A stretch of DNA of 64,000 nucleotides from Staphylotrichum longicolle (taxonomy: Eukaryota > Ascomycota > Sordariomycetes > Sordariales > Chaetomiaceae). The position numbers and the translations under genes are program-made. Shown in pieces: positions 32,669 to 45,241 of this stretch (positions within the stretch are counted from its first letter, which is position 1; every line of letters begins with the position of its first letter). Where the stretch lies: contig JAHCVI010000001.1 in the NCBI GenBank assembly GCA_019096155.1, forward strand, positions 2,108,001 to 2,172,000, in the 5' to 3' direction. The notes under the pieces were generated by a model. That model saw only the letters and a list, made by a program, of their open reading frames with translations, ran no database searches and had not been told where the DNA came from.

Positions 32669-33688
32669 CTTGAGAAGGCTCCAGATTATCGTTAGTCCTT
32701 TAACTGGTATCGCTCGAACCAGAATGTGGGCCTCAAAAACCAGCGGTCATAGGCTGCCGTGATAAACCAGTTCCCTCTAGATCTCAGTCAGACCCGTCCT
32801 CCTGTTGTGTGAATCGTGATACTTCGTACCACAAACACTTTTCCAAACCCTCCAAATCTCTTTTCCCTTCCCCAGTATCCGCACGGTGTCGCTTGGTTTG
32901 GTTGGTCATGAGCTGATTGCTGTCTTCGATGGATACACTCAATACTGAGTTGACGGCATGGCTTAAAGCAATTGTGATGTATTGCTTGTTGTGTTCATAG
33001 GTTGGTTGGGTCCGTGTAAGAAATGGGTTGAAAGAGAATCAATTGTGGAGCTGGGTCGTTGATACCAAGAATGTGCGTAAACGCACAGTGGTGCACTGAG
33101 TCTCAACCACCACAACAGTTGACGCGAATGGTGCAAGTTAAGACGCCCCTGAGCTGTGGACCAAATCTTGACAGTTTCACGGTCACGGATTTGGATGGTT
33201 CAAACTCCAAAAAGGCTCAGCCAGCAGAAGAACAAAAGATCTCAATTCCGAATTATCACCCCCAGATCGGCAAGAACGCCATTACCACCCGAACCAGCTC
33301 TCCCTCCACACAAACCCATGATTGCCCAGATCCTCGGCTCATATAACACCAGCCAGCAAATCAAGCTTGCCATCAAATCGCAAGAGGCTTGAGAGGAGAA
33401 CCACGTCCCCAAACTCGTGCTCAGGAGATCATCCGCGCTCTCAAATCCCATACCCGAGCATAGACCTGCAAGCTCGCAGCAAGAATGTTTAGCAACGATG
33501 CTCCCTAAGAATGCGATATCGCTTCGCTCGCTCGATTTCGTGTACCTCCCCAATCTAGTGTATCCCATGCCTCACCATATTCCACCGGCAGCTCCGAAAC
33601 GGGCGTAGGACCCCTAGCCCAGCTTACCATCGTTTCTGGCCTCTGTGATACGAGTCAGCATAGATCACTCGCAAATACTGTGGATCGG
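32669..33688. other. TFC4 promoter and 3' flank of VTS1
   Basis: 1.02 kb with no supportable gene. Confidence 0.45.
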
Positions 33689-35594
33689 TCACTTGCCCTT
33701 GACCTGCTCAAAGACCTTGAGCATCTTCCGTCTAGCACCCAGCGCGTTGACGCCGCGGTCCTCGAGCTGCTTGTCATCCAGCTCGACAAGGTCCGTCCAC
33801 TTCATGTCCTTGAGATTGTCCGTGTACTTGTGCAGGCGCAAGCTCCGCAGCCAGCTCGGGATGTCCTGCAGCAGAGTGGGGTCGGTGGGATCCTCAGGGG
33901 GCTTGGAAGTGCCTCTCCGACCACGCGGAGACCGGCCACGCACCATATCCGAGTGATCCGAGTGGTACCCCTCATGGTGACCGCCCAAGCCCATTTGGAA
34001 CGGACCGAGATTCATTGGAGCTAGTCCACTGTTCATAAGCGAAGGCGCTCCATCATATGCGCTCAGGAAACCGTTGTTCTGGGGTGAAGTGAAAGCCAAA
34101 GCGGGCCCATAGTTCTGCACCGGAAGGCCAGGCGAGTTGGGACGCGATCGATGGGGCGCAAAGCTCAGGTTCTGCGGCTGCTGCAGAGCCACCATCTGCT
34201 CCCGGCTCAGAGGGACTCCGTGCTCGCTAACCATAATAGCTCCGGGAATCGAGGGCGCACCAGGCGACAGGATGCCCTGGGCTTGGCCGGGCGCGTCGTT
34301 AGAGCGAGCACGGCGATACTTGCGCACATCATCCAGCGCAAACCGGTTGTTGACTGTCGAAAGGGCCGCAAGCTTCATAGCCGTAGCGTTGGCCACCATG
34401 TCGGCGTTGTTTCCCTGCGGCTGGTTGAAAGTCGGCACCATCGGCGTGTTGACCATCGAGGCCCAGTTCCCGCTGGCGCCGTACGGCGAAAGAAGAGGAA
34501 GGTCCGCAAGCGGCTGCTCCCCAGTCGTCAACGTAGTCGACTGGATGTTGGTGTTGCCTGTGATCTGGGGCCGGGGGGACCGCAAAGCGCCGCTAGACGG
34601 AGGAGGCTGCACAAATTGGCCCATGGGCGGCTGCCCGGAAGAGGACTTGGGGCGGGACGGGTCGTTCGGACCCCAGGGTGACGTCGGATTCTGCACGTTG
34701 GGGTCGTCCTTGGGCGCCGAGATCGTCGGCGCCACCAGGGAGTTCCGGTTATCCACTAGGCTATTTCTAACCGAGGTGGGAGGGTTGCCCGTCTGCTGGG
34801 TGAACTTGGCCTTTTCGGTCGCAATAGCCGCTGCAGCATCAGGGAACATGGCGTTGATAGTCGAGGGATCCAGACCCGACTGGCGCTTCACATTCGCACC
34901 AGCGCTGGGGCGAGCCAGCGAATTGCGAGCCGATTCGACCGTCAGCTTGCTCATCGCATCGCTCAGGCGGTTCGACATGGGATCTGGATTACGGTGGAAG
35001 TTAGGACGGGCAAATATAGAGCTAGGCATGGCAAGTAAACAAACCCTTGTCGAAGTTTGCAGGTGACAGCACGCCCGACATGGGGTGGTTCTTCCCCATC
35101 TGCTGCAGAACCTGAATAAAAAAACGGATCTGGACCTGGGTGGTCTGCTGGAGCAGGGCGTACAGAGCAGCTGTGCGCTCAGCCTCACTCAAGACCCGGA
35201 ACCACTGCTCGATAGCACTCAGCTCGTCCTTGAAATCCTGATCAAGGGTAGCAGCGGCCATCTCCTCGAGAGTGGTCTCGTACTGATCAATGTCGGCAAT
35301 CCACTGCTGAGCAAGCTTGTCCTGGGGGTCCATGTCGGCATTGCCTTGACCCTGTCCCGCCTGCACCTGACCATAAAAGTCGGATGATGGTCGGATCCGG
35401 CCCGCGGCAGCCTGCCCAGTCAGGGCGGCCATGTCCGCTGACGCACGGAGACTGTGGTTGTTGGCGCCCACCGCACGCGACGAAGGGGGCCGCAGAGAGG
35501 AGAGGTTGGCGGCCTCAGGCGTGCTGTTGCGGTTGCTCATGATGTTGGACATGTTGAGCATAGTCGTCGTGGGACCGAGAGTCGGCGTCGGCAC
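33689..35594 (-). CDS. VTS1: VTS1/Smaug-type SAM-domain RNA-binding protein
   Basis: Post-transcriptional regulator whose SAM domain binds Smaug-recognition hairpins and recruits deadenylation. Exon 1 (35594-35045), a 61-nt intron (35044-34984, donor GTTTGT) and exon 2 (34983-33689) give 614 aa. An N-terminal helical region ([40 protein letters not shown]) is conserved in fungal Vts1. The middle is long and disordered. The SAM domain is at the very end ([20 protein letters not shown] ... [17 protein letters not shown]). The start is uncertain: in-frame ATGs at 35594, 35561 and 35552 all precede the conserved RNSTPEA block, and a 5' exon may exist upstream. Confidence 0.92.
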
Positions 35595-37963
35595 GATCGA
35601 GAGGCTCGCGTCAAGAGGTCTATAAACGAAGGTGGGAAAGAATCAAAGCGTCGGTTCTGAAGATTGGCCGGTACCAGGTGCCAGGAAAAGCTGAAACAAG
35701 GCTCGCGGCTATTCACTGTCAGCAAATGCTGGGGACGGGACATTGTTTCCTCATTTTCCAGGGCTGAGTTTCATGCCGCAAAAGCGCATACGCGTCCCGT
35801 ACGTACCGAGGGCAGAATATCGCATGCGTGCGCGGAGAGACGACGACTCGGCGGGGGGGGGGGGGGGGGGGGATTAGGCTTTCGCTCTCGAGGACTTTCG
35901 AAGTCGCGGCGGAAGGTGGTACGAAAAGGCGCGAAGACTTTCGAACGCTCCTGCAGTAACCCGCTGGCCTCAAAGGAGGATCGAAATCTTGCGAGGAAGA
36001 AGGTCACGAGTGGGCACGAGGTTCTGTTGAGAATGAAGACTTGGGATTAGCAAGGATGCGGTCAAGTGGCTCAAAGTGGCTCCAGGGCAGGCTGCAGCTC
36101 GTCTCCAAATCGAGGGGCATCCTCCGGGCAAGTTTCTGAAAAGCAAGCAGGCTGCAGGCACCGCCGCACATGCGAGGGCCGAGAATTTGGATGGAAATGG
36201 GAAAACGAAGACGCAGAGTCCCGAGGGAGGTGCTTTCCCAGGCCCGCATTGCTGCTCTGCTGCAATGCGCAGATTCCATCCCAAGACGAGACGACTCAAC
36301 ATCGGCGATCTGGCGGGGAACAGGGAACGCAGGGAACGCAGAAAGCGCACAAGGGGTCAACGACATACCATTAAGAAAGCTCCAGAATATTCAGAAATCC
36401 GCGAATCGAAGAGGGAGGAGGGAGGAGGAAGGTGCGAGCTCCGGCCTGAACCAGCAGAAGTTGACAGGTTCGCGGTGAAGGGACAAGGAAAAAGAAGAGG
36501 AGGAGTTAACTCGAACCAGGGCTGCAGGGAAGCAATGGACGGAAGACGGACCCCCGGAACCAAAGCGAAAAGCGGGCCGGATCTGCCCAGCTGAGGCGGG
36601 CGGGCCTGGGTCAACCGCCAACGTTGGCACACTCAGGAGGCGGCTCCACAGCGAACGTTTCGCGACCCCAAGTCGGCCCCAGTTCGCCTGCAAAAGTATT
36701 GATGGCGCTTGAATTCACAGTGGAAGCGAGCTCACGTTTAATGAACCAAGAGGCGGCATATCAGGATTGTCTTCCAAACTATAACGAACCTTCTTCTCTG
36801 GCGGCACACTTCCCAAACTGTGGTTCCCCATCTGCACTCCTGTGTACCTATCCTGCACAGGGTCTTGCTTCTGTCTGTGCTTCCGTCAGAGCCCACGAGC
36901 CTGGACCCTCAGCCCTCTGACAGGGCAGACGCTAACTCACATTAACGCTGAGCATGGCTTGGCTGTCGAAAATAGGGGCTACCAACTGCGGCGGGGTATC
37001 AACCTCAGGCGCTCCACACCTCAGCTTCGACATCTGACGGAGAGGCACATGAAACGACCCGACCAGTAGGGCTCATCACCAAGTAGATTCCATAGTCAAC
37101 GTTGAGCCCAGGCGAGACATACAAAGAAGACAGCACTCGTATTAAGCTTACTCAGAGACCAAGGTAGCTGAGCGGCGTCGGGCTGATGATTTGCTCCAGG
37201 GAGCTCGAGCCCCCCATTTTCAGGTGCCATGGCATGAAGGGTTGTCATTAAGGGATTGTGCAATGCGTCCTGTGTCACACAAGTGGGCATCTAGTGTTTC
37301 TATGCAGAAATTGCGAGTATTGTATTTTGTTGTACAGATTGAGCTCGACGCCGTGCTTATGGCTAGCAACGTTGGCTTTCCGAGGGTTGTTGAGCTCAGC
37401 AATTGCTCAGCTGAAGTGTTGTCAAATGAATGTCGCCTCGCTTTCATGCACCGAAGTCTTCTGGGTGAAGATCAAAAGTGTTTGGTAATAGCAAGGCTGG
37501 TCCGTCTTGGCACGATATAATCCTTCAGCAAGATGAGCATGGAGAACTGAGCTCAGAGCTGTACACACTAATGCCGTCTTCGTCGTCTTGACGCCCCCAG
37601 AAAGCCCTCGGAAAAAGCAGTCGAGCTCGACGCCCTGAAAAGGGGGGAACGTCGAGCACATGGTCGTGGTCACATCAAAACACATTCCGTCAGCTGCATC
37701 ACAAACCTTGTCTCGTCCACAGCCCCATTGAAGCCGCGCCCGTGGGAGAGGAAACCACACCCCGGCAGAGCCGGCCCTCTGCGCGAGGCCAATGCATTCC
37801 GTTTGGGTTTGATCGAATGACGCCCTAGATAACACCTCGAAAAGCCGGTCCGGTATTGGTGGTGCAAAAACTGTCACCGCCGAGAATCCCTTCGTAAAGG
37901 TCATGTCCGAAGATGTGTCCCCTCTCCAACCGTCGCGCGCCGCCAAAAAACAGCAAAGGAAAT
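35595..37963. other. 2.4-kb spacer, VTS1 promoter to 3' flank of eL29
   Basis: No gene could be supported on either strand. It carries a run of 20 G at 35853-35872. The rest is mixed sequence without a recognisable element. Confidence 0.45.
35853..35872 (+). repeat. Homopolymer of 20 G
   Basis: Uninterrupted G20 about 260 bp upstream of the VTS1 start codon. Such a tract can form quadruplex structures and is easily miscounted, so its length is unreliable. Confidence 0.8.
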
Positions 37964-38350
37964 TTAAGCAGTCTCCCTCTTGCCCTCCTTGAACTCCTTC
38001 TGTAGGAATCGTTAGTCATATCGGATCTCGGTGTCGGACAATGGGCGGACGGTCGCTTCATACCAGAGCCTTGGCAGTGCCGTGGAGCGCATGCCTGTGG
38101 TTTCTCCGGAACTTGGGGTCGGTGCCGTTGAGCGAAGGGTACCGCTGGGTCTTAGGCTTCTTGATGCTGTTATGGTCTTCCTGTTAGCATTCCCGGTGTC
38201 GCGGCGTTTTCGGTGATCGGTGCAGCGTACCCGTTGCGGTGCGCCTTGCGCGACTGGTTGTGCTGAGACGAGTTCTTGGACTCTGGGGAATTTGTCAGTA
38301 GGGAGCGCGAGAGAGCTTTCGGAGAGTCGAGAGGGCGACATACTGGCCAT
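37964..38350 (-). CDS. RPL29: 60S ribosomal protein eL29 (four tiny exons)
   Basis: Small basic large-subunit ribosomal protein of 65 residues, too split to show as a long reading frame. Exons: 38350-38344 (7 nt, ATG GCC A), 38282-38231, 38166-38064 and 37999-37964. Introns of 61, 64 and 64 nt all have GT...AG ends; the second and third have CTAAC or CTAACGA branch-like sites. The spliced protein begins MAKSKNSSQHNQSRKAHRNG, continues IKKPKTQRYPSLNGTDPKFR and RNHRHALHGTAKALKEFKEG, and ends KRETA, an almost perfect eL29. Phase is kept at every junction. Introns make up half of this gene. Confidence 0.96.
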
Positions 38351-38829
38351 TGTGAAGGATTTCGGCTCCGGTTGAAGACGATGACTGAGTCTGTTGCGGG
38401 TGCAAGGTTCAACAACGGAATGTCGCTCGCGCACAAATGTGGGAGGAAAATTGGGGTGCCCTAAATCGGTGGGTGTGGCTGCGGTGGGGCTGAGGTGTGG
38501 CTGGCTGGTAAGGGACCAAGACAACAATAGCTCTAGATCGTAAAGTACGCATGAAATATTACCAAAGCTTGTCACCAAAAGTCATCTGCGGGGAGATTGA
38601 GCAATCAGCTCGTTGCGCTGCTTCGTATAATCATGCAAAAATGCTCATTACTCCCAAACCGAGAATCTATCTATATGCGCTATTCATGTACAGAGACCAC
38701 CCTCGAACCCTCCGAAAGTCTGTCTTGCATGCCGCCCATCCTTTATACAGCGAGAAAACCTGACTCCGTCTCTCTTTCAACCGACAACACGCACCAAATG
38801 CCGAGGCACCGAAGGACCGTGCATTGTCT
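38351..38829. other. eL29 promoter and 3' flank of ANT1
   Basis: 479 bp with no other gene. The sequence just upstream of the eL29 start is rich in C and A, without an obvious TATA box. Confidence 0.45.
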
Positions 38830-40019
38830 TCATTTGATTGTCACAGGGGCCACCAGCTTGGCCGCGGCCGCCAACTCCTTGGCCCGCCCGATCCTACGCG
38901 ACCGCATGACCTGGAGATAGCGGACGAAGAGAACGAACATGAGCTCGACACTGCAGCAAGTCAGTCAGTTACCGTCAATCACTACACAGCCGTCGTGGAA
39001 CGTACCGCTCCTTGGTCATCATCAAAATGCCTTGAACCAGCAAGCCCTTCAGGAGTTGCGGGCCCATGCCCTTGAAGAGGCTCAAGGGCCCTTCGTTCTC
39101 GATGATGAACTGCATAACCTCCACAAAGCTCTTGAAGGGCTTCCCCTGCCGTGCCGGAGGCGGCTTGGACTGCAGGCCGACCTTGGCCACGATCAAAGGC
39201 TGGGTCACGATGGTAGCGAGTGCCTTGGACATGGCGCCGAGGGCTGAAGGGGAATGTTAGCAATTCCTGGAACATAAGTAAACGTCAGTCTCGGTTCAGC
39301 TTACCGAAAGCCTCCCAGGGCGAGAGGTTCTTCTTCCCGGGAAAGAGAACACTCTTAAGTTTCTCATAGGCACCATAGGTGATCGACGGGTTGACAACCA
39401 GCACCAAGCTCGCCTTCAAACCTCTCCAGAGCCCGCTGACGCCATCCTCGCCCTCAATGACCTCGCGAGCAGTGGCAATGATGCCCTTCCTCTCCTCCTT
39501 GCTCTGCGTTTGTTGCCGGGTCGTGACAACGGCGACCGGGATGGTAAAGAGCTGGGCGAGCGCACCGGCGACGGCACCAAGAGACAACTCGATGACAGTG
39601 GACGGTGGGCCGGCGGCCTTGGCGTACTTGACGTAGAGAGTGCGGACCATCGAGTACCAGTAGAAGTAGGCGAAGTTGGTCGAGGCGACGCCGATAAGGG
39701 CGCCGCTCATGCCGGCATAAAGGCCCGCGACGCCCTCAGCAGCCGAGATCTTGGAGATGGCGTCCCATGTCCCCTTGTAGTGCGGCTCGCTGGATGTCGC
39801 ATCGGCGTTCGCTGCGCCGCTGGGCGTTACTTGAACCTGCAGCTTCGTCTTGATGCTGGATTCCCGGAGCAGTCAGCACCACAAGTGCCGAAAACGGAAC
39901 ACAGCGTTGACTTACAGGTCAAGAGGGTACACCAGCGTGTTGGCAATGACTGCGCCGGCGGCGCCGGCGGTCGCTTTGCCCCAGGGCCCAATTGGGGCTG
40001 GCTTCGAGTGTACAGCCAT
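38830..40019 (-). CDS. ANT1: Peroxisomal adenine nucleotide carrier ANT1 (SLC25A17/PMP34 type)
   Basis: Mitochondrial-carrier-family protein of the peroxisome membrane that brings in ATP for fatty-acid activation. Exons 40019-39916, 39855-39305, 39243-39006 and 38950-38830; introns 60, 61 and 55 nt; 337 aa. Three carrier repeats each show a PX[DE]XX[KR]-type signature: VYPLDL/IKTKLQ across intron 1, TIPVAVVTTRQQTQ, and TQPLIVAKVGLQS. Membrane segments include the GATAGAAGAVIAN-type first helix and TNFAYFYWYSMVRTLY. Lysine- and Arg-rich loops face the matrix side as usual. The substituted second signature (Ala-Val-Val in place of Asp) is typical of the nucleotide and peroxisomal branch. It is divergent from palB. 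Confidence 0.88.
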
Positions 40020-41231
40020 TACGATTTTGTCTGGTCCCGGTACAGGACTTGACGGCGGTTCTTGCGCAGCGTCGCGGGCTTGAGTGGTGTCGCGGTGGTT
40101 GTGACGGGGCAGTCGACCCTTGAGATCGGAGTTTGGGGTAGTATCTGCCGGCTATAAAAAACCCCCACCGATGACGGCAGTTGCGACGGTCGCGTGTTGG
40201 AGAAAGCGCGGGCAGGCCACTCTAAAACGTAAAGAATCTGCACCAAACACAGACACGAACCGAAAAAAAGGACCAAGACGACGACACTGGCGACAGGGGC
40301 GACGGGGACGGCGACATCCAGGTGCGCCCCATTGTATTTAGACGGCCGGCCAAGGAAGGACCTCCGGCAACGCTGTGCCTGTGACAGCACCGGTAAGTTA
40401 ACCGGATAACCTCGGCTGACCTCCACTGCAGTCGAGCTCGGGGTAACGCTGCGGGTTTCCATTGCCCCGCATTCTCTTGGTGGCCATCGCCGGCCGGGGC
40501 CCGCTGTCCACGATTCAGTACTGTGTAGGGGGTCACGTCACTGGTCCCGTCGCTGCGGCATTCCTTCTGATCAGTCACACACACACACAGCACGCAGCGC
40601 GCAGCGGACCCTGCCCCGCGTCCACTAGCACTCAGCACATACCTGGCATTCTTGTGGACCATGAGGAGCAGTAACCCTGGCTCAGCCTGGGCCCGTCTTT
40701 TTGTTTTGAAGCCTTGTCCCACGCTAAGGTAGTTAATCAGGACGCCAGTCGTGAGTTAACGATACCTTACCTTACGGGAGTTGTCAAGTTTCTTTTGGCG
40801 TGGTGCCTGGGGGCTGGCTTCTTGGAGTTTTTTCATTGTTGCACTCTAGGTTTGAGACGGAAAGAAGATATTACCTATTCAAAAAGTTAATTCCCACACA
40901 ACACTGGGCTTTCCTCCTATCGGACACAGCCCCTGGGGTGGCTTATCAGGTCTTCCATGCAGCTTCCTGACTGTCGGCTCCACCACGAACCGTACTCCCA
41001 AGATGCAATTCAGTGTCGCGGCCTTGATGAGAGCAAGTGCTGCTAATCAGCCATTATTTGGGCGTCGATGCGGTTCGGTGACGGCTTCTCGCTCCGCATC
41101 GCGCCATCCGCCATAGCGACATTCTCTGTGCTGTTGCCTCTTGCATCTCGCTTCCGCGCCCTTTGGTCGCTTTCGATCGATGCGCAACAACGAATCTCCC
41201 ATGACGTGACATTTCCTCCTCGCAGCTGTCG
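40020..41231. promoter_or_regulatory. Divergent intergenic region of ANT1 and palB
   Basis: 1.2 kb between the two start codons. It contains a short CA repeat near 40575-40590. No reading frame is supportable. Promoters of both genes must lie here. Confidence 0.5.
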
Positions 41232-44088
41232 ATGGAGGCCCAAGCCTTGGTGAGAATGCTCGGTAGCTGGCGATGCCACTTCTCCGTAGTTGGCCCAGTG
41301 ATTAAGTCTGACTGAGGTTCCAGGAACATGAGCGCCGGATGGCGGAGGAGAAGGGGGAGGAGGCCCTGAAGCATGCCATCGCCGCCGCCGAACTGTACAT
41401 GCAGGCCGCCGCCAAGGCCAGGACACCCGAAGACCGCAAACGCCTCAGGAGAAAGTGCGCCGACCTCATCGCCCTTGGAGAGCGTCTCAAAACAGGCGCC
41501 GAGAGTCCTCCTGCCGCCTCCCGGCCTCCCGTGCCGGAGTCTAACCGGCCCCTGACCACCGCTGAGAAGACCATCGTGCTCAAAGCTTCACGCCTGCATG
41601 GGAACGTCTTTCCCCCATGGGAATCTGCACCGAATCCAGCATTGTTCTCGGACGCCGGCAGTTCTGGAGGCGCCTACGTGTATGTTGAGGACCTTGTCTC
41701 AGTGACTGCGACACTGCTTGCTAACACTCTCTGTTCAAGTGATCCTTCCCCTTTCTCGCTCTCCCCCGAGCAGCAGGCCATCTTTGCGGGCTGGCGGCGT
41801 CCCGCAGAACTTGCGGGAGACGAGGCTGGAGGCGCCGAAGGTGATTTGGGCCAGCTCATGGTGGCCCACGCAGAAATGGACCTTGCTCAGGACCTGGCGA
41901 CCGATTGTTCCGTGGTAGCCAGCCTCTGTGCCGCAGCACGGCACTTTGGCTCGACGAAAGGCTCGGTGAGCACGCCATCCCCAACACACACGCCCCTGGA
42001 GATCGCTCACACGTGCCGAGACAGCTCCTCGCATCGTTGATGTATCCATTTGACCACAAAGCAGTGCAACCTGAACTGTCCAAGACTGGAAAGTACATAT
42101 TCCGCATGTACTTCAACGGGAGTTGGCGTCACGTCACCATTGATGACCGCCTCCCCGCTTCAAAGACGGACCACACCTTGTATGTCGTCGACCGGCGCAA
42201 CCCGAGGCTGATCTGGCCTGCCCTGGTTGAGAAAGCGTATTTGAAGATACGCGGCGGATACGATTTTCCCGGCAGCAACTCAGGCACGGACTTACATGCT
42301 CTGACGGGCTGGGTTCCAGAGCAGATATTCCTCCAGAGGTGAGCGGATCTTGTATGCAGAACTGCGCACTGCGGTCTGACCTTCTACAACAGTGACGAGA
42401 TAGAGCTGGATGAGACGTGGAACAGAATCAAGAAAGCCTACGACCAAGGCAATGCCATCCTGACCCTCGGAACGGGGAATATCCTGCCTGAGGAGGAGCG
42501 AGCACTGGGTCTAGTCAAAGAACATGACTATGCAGTTGTTGACCTGAAAAAGGAGGACGCCTGTCGCCTGCTCCTCATCAAGAACCCCTGGATTGACAGC
42601 TTGGTGTGGACCGGTGTTGGGTCTTCTGCTACGCTCAAGGCGCATACGGCCGGATCGACATCCGACAGTGCGTCGAATCAATTCTGGATGGCCTTCGAGG
42701 ACGTTCTCCAACACTTTGACTCACTCTACGTCAACTGGAATCCAGCGCTGTTCGCTTACCGCCAGGACCACCACTTCAAGTGGGATATGCCCAACAAGAC
42801 AGAACAACTCGTCTTCACGCACAACCCTCAGTACAGCGTGCTGTCTCCCTCCGGCAGCCCTGTCTGGGTCCTGCTCAGCCGCCACTGGCAAGACGGCGAG
42901 CTCGACATCCTCCGCCAGCGCAAGGTCGAGAAGGATCGCGGCGACGCCTCCCTGGCCACTGTCTCCAAACAACTCGGATACATGGCTCTCGCCCTTTATG
43001 CAACCTCGCCCCCCGGCACTCGCGTCCCCCTCCCCGACACCCACCGCCGTCTCCAGCAAGGGCCTTACGTGGACAGTCCCAACACCCTCCTCCGGTACAA
43101 CCCCACCCCCGGCACAGCTCAGACCCTTGTCGTCACCCAAACCGAGCTTCCCCTTTCAACCTACTCCTTTACCCTCTCCTTCTTCTCCCACCAGCCCCTA
43201 ACCGTCACCCCTGCCCCTCCACCCCTCCCGCACAACATCTCTGTCACCGGCGCCTGGACTCGCCGCACGGCCGGCGGCAGCGCCGCGCACCCAACCTACT
43301 CCACCAACCCGCAATACGCCCTTACCCTCTCCCGCCCGACCCCGATTTCCCTCGTCCTCAGCACCTCGGCCCGCGACCTGCCCATCCACATCGCCCTCCT
43401 CTTCCCGCCCTCGCCCGCGCGCCCGCGCGTCACCGCCCCGTCGGGCCGCGACATCCTCGTCGCCAGCGCCGAGTACCACCGCGGCAGCACCTCGGCCTCG
43501 ACCCGGCTCCTCGACGCGGGCACCTACACCCTCGTCCTCTCCACCTTTGAGCCCCACCACCTCGCCCCGTACACCCTCACCCTCTCGACCGCCCACCCCG
43601 TCACCGTCACGCCCATCCCCGCCGACGCCGCAGGCCAGCTGCGCACCGCCTTCCCCGGCCCCGTCGCGTTCCCCCCCGGCGCCCTGCGCCTCCGCGCGGG
43701 GCTCAGCGTCGCCCGGCTCACCCGCCTCAGCGCCCTGGCGCGGTCGACGGCGACGACGAACACAGCGATGGCGGCGGCGGGGAGTGCGCTCCGCATCGCG
43801 CTGGAGCTGGGGACGGGCCCGCACCGGCGCGTGCTGGGCGTGTCGCGGGAGGGCGAGTTCGCCGACGCCGCGATGGGGCTGCGGACGGGCGAGGTGGATG
43901 TCGAGCCCGAGGTCCTGAGGGCCGGCGGCGGGCTCTGGGTTGTTTTGGAGCAGATTGGGGGTGGTGGCGGCGGAGGAGGGGGGCCAGGAGGCAGTAGTGG
44001 TGGTGGGGGTGGTGGGGGTGTGCAGGTTGAGGTGTTGAGTGATGGGGTCGTGCGTCTGGGTGGGTGGGAGAATGCTGATGAGGATTGA
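41232..44088 (+). CDS. palB: PalB/Rim13 calpain-like protease of the ambient-pH pathway
   Basis: Cysteine protease that, with PalA and ESCRT-III, carries out the signalling cleavage of transcription factor PacC at alkaline pH. Exons 41232-41249, 41324-41679, 41740-41965, 42025-42338 and 42393-44088; 869 aa. Exon 1 (MEAQAL) joins EHERRMAEEKGEEALKHAIA, an MIT domain that binds ESCRT-III. The protease core has Cys181 (TDCSVVASL), His349 (VKEHDYAVV) and Asn369 (LIKNPW). C2-like domain III regions follow (TEQLVFTHNPQYSVLS; ISVTGAWTRR). The last 60 residues hold two glycine runs encoded by GGT repeats, longer than I would expect. All four introns (74, 60, 59, 54 nt) keep frame. Confidence 0.95.
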
Positions 44089-45241
44089 GAGTTGATGAGG
44101 ACGGGGGGCGGGGGCCTGGCGGGAGAGTTGGGAAACAGTTTGGTGGGAAGCCCAGCAGCAGGTGCAGGGGACCGTTTACTGATTATATATTCTCGTTTTC
44201 CATCATGCGGTTAATGGCTCAGGTCGCCCGTGCAAGTTCGTTGGTTATTGGGGTTGTCAGCCATCATGACGGGGGCATCTCATGACCTTTTCACCAACAT
44301 GTGATTTGGATGAGCTACAGACTGTAGGAACCAAAGGCTCGAACTATTTCTTCTCGCCCGTGGATCATCCGCAACTTGCGTCAAATTCAGATGCAGAACG
44401 CCTTTGCGACGCCGACTTGGTTAGAAATAAGACGGTGGTCAAAATGCAGCTCTGCAGACCATATCAGCATATGCCTTTCCCGGCCTTCAGCACACTGTTC
44501 TCTTTTTGGCCCCTTCAGGGGAGGAATGAAATAGCTTGTCTTGTATTCGTGTGTTGCGCAGCCACTCAGAGTGCCATTTCCAGTCACACGCAGGTTACCC
44601 CCAGGGCACCAGCAACAATTCTCCATTTGAAGGTCCGGAGAAAGACAAAGAGTACTGTGGACCATATCCTCCCTTGCCCATCGCCCAGTTCGGCCCATTT
44701 TTATCCCTTCCCTCTCCCAAGCGTCATGGAACGCAGCAAACCAGTGGTATATGGGGCCCTGCCCAAAAAAACAACGCCGTTGACGCCACTCCCAACCTCC
44801 CGGTATCATACCACATAAGCCAGCAAACATCATGGGTAACTCGCAGAAACAACGTAAGTGGGTGGCAACGGCACCCCGGCCTGTAAACTCCTGGCCTTCC
44901 CTCCCAACTCCAACCAATTTGCCAGTGTTCCTAGCCGCCGATGGACGCCGCCAGACCGAAACGAGAAAACAAACAAAAGAAAAAAAGTAGGATAAAAAGG
45001 TAAACAACCCCATAGCAAAACAGGGCAACGAAGACAACAAATAATATGACCACGAGGGCAATCACTACTAAACCGAAAATCCAGCAGCGACACCGTCTCT
45101 GCCTATGTACAGCCCGCCAGGCGGGATGTGGAGGCCAGCGATGTAATCGTCACGGGGTCCACATTGACCCGAAAATAGCAAGAAAGCATATGTGCAAGAA
45201 GAAAGACACGCAGCGTCTAGGCCATAGGCCGCATAACGGCA
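44089..45241. other. Convergent 3' region of palB and the C2H2 gene
   Basis: 1.15 kb between two converging stop codons, partly A-rich near 44960-45000. No gene is supportable. Confidence 0.45.

Noticed and set aside
34137..35066. 309-codon open frame on the plus strand
   Set aside because: Crosses the VTS1 intron on the opposite strand and has no recognisable domain.
40575..40590. CA microsatellite as a functional element
   Set aside because: Short dinucleotide run in a promoter region with nothing to suggest more than slippage.
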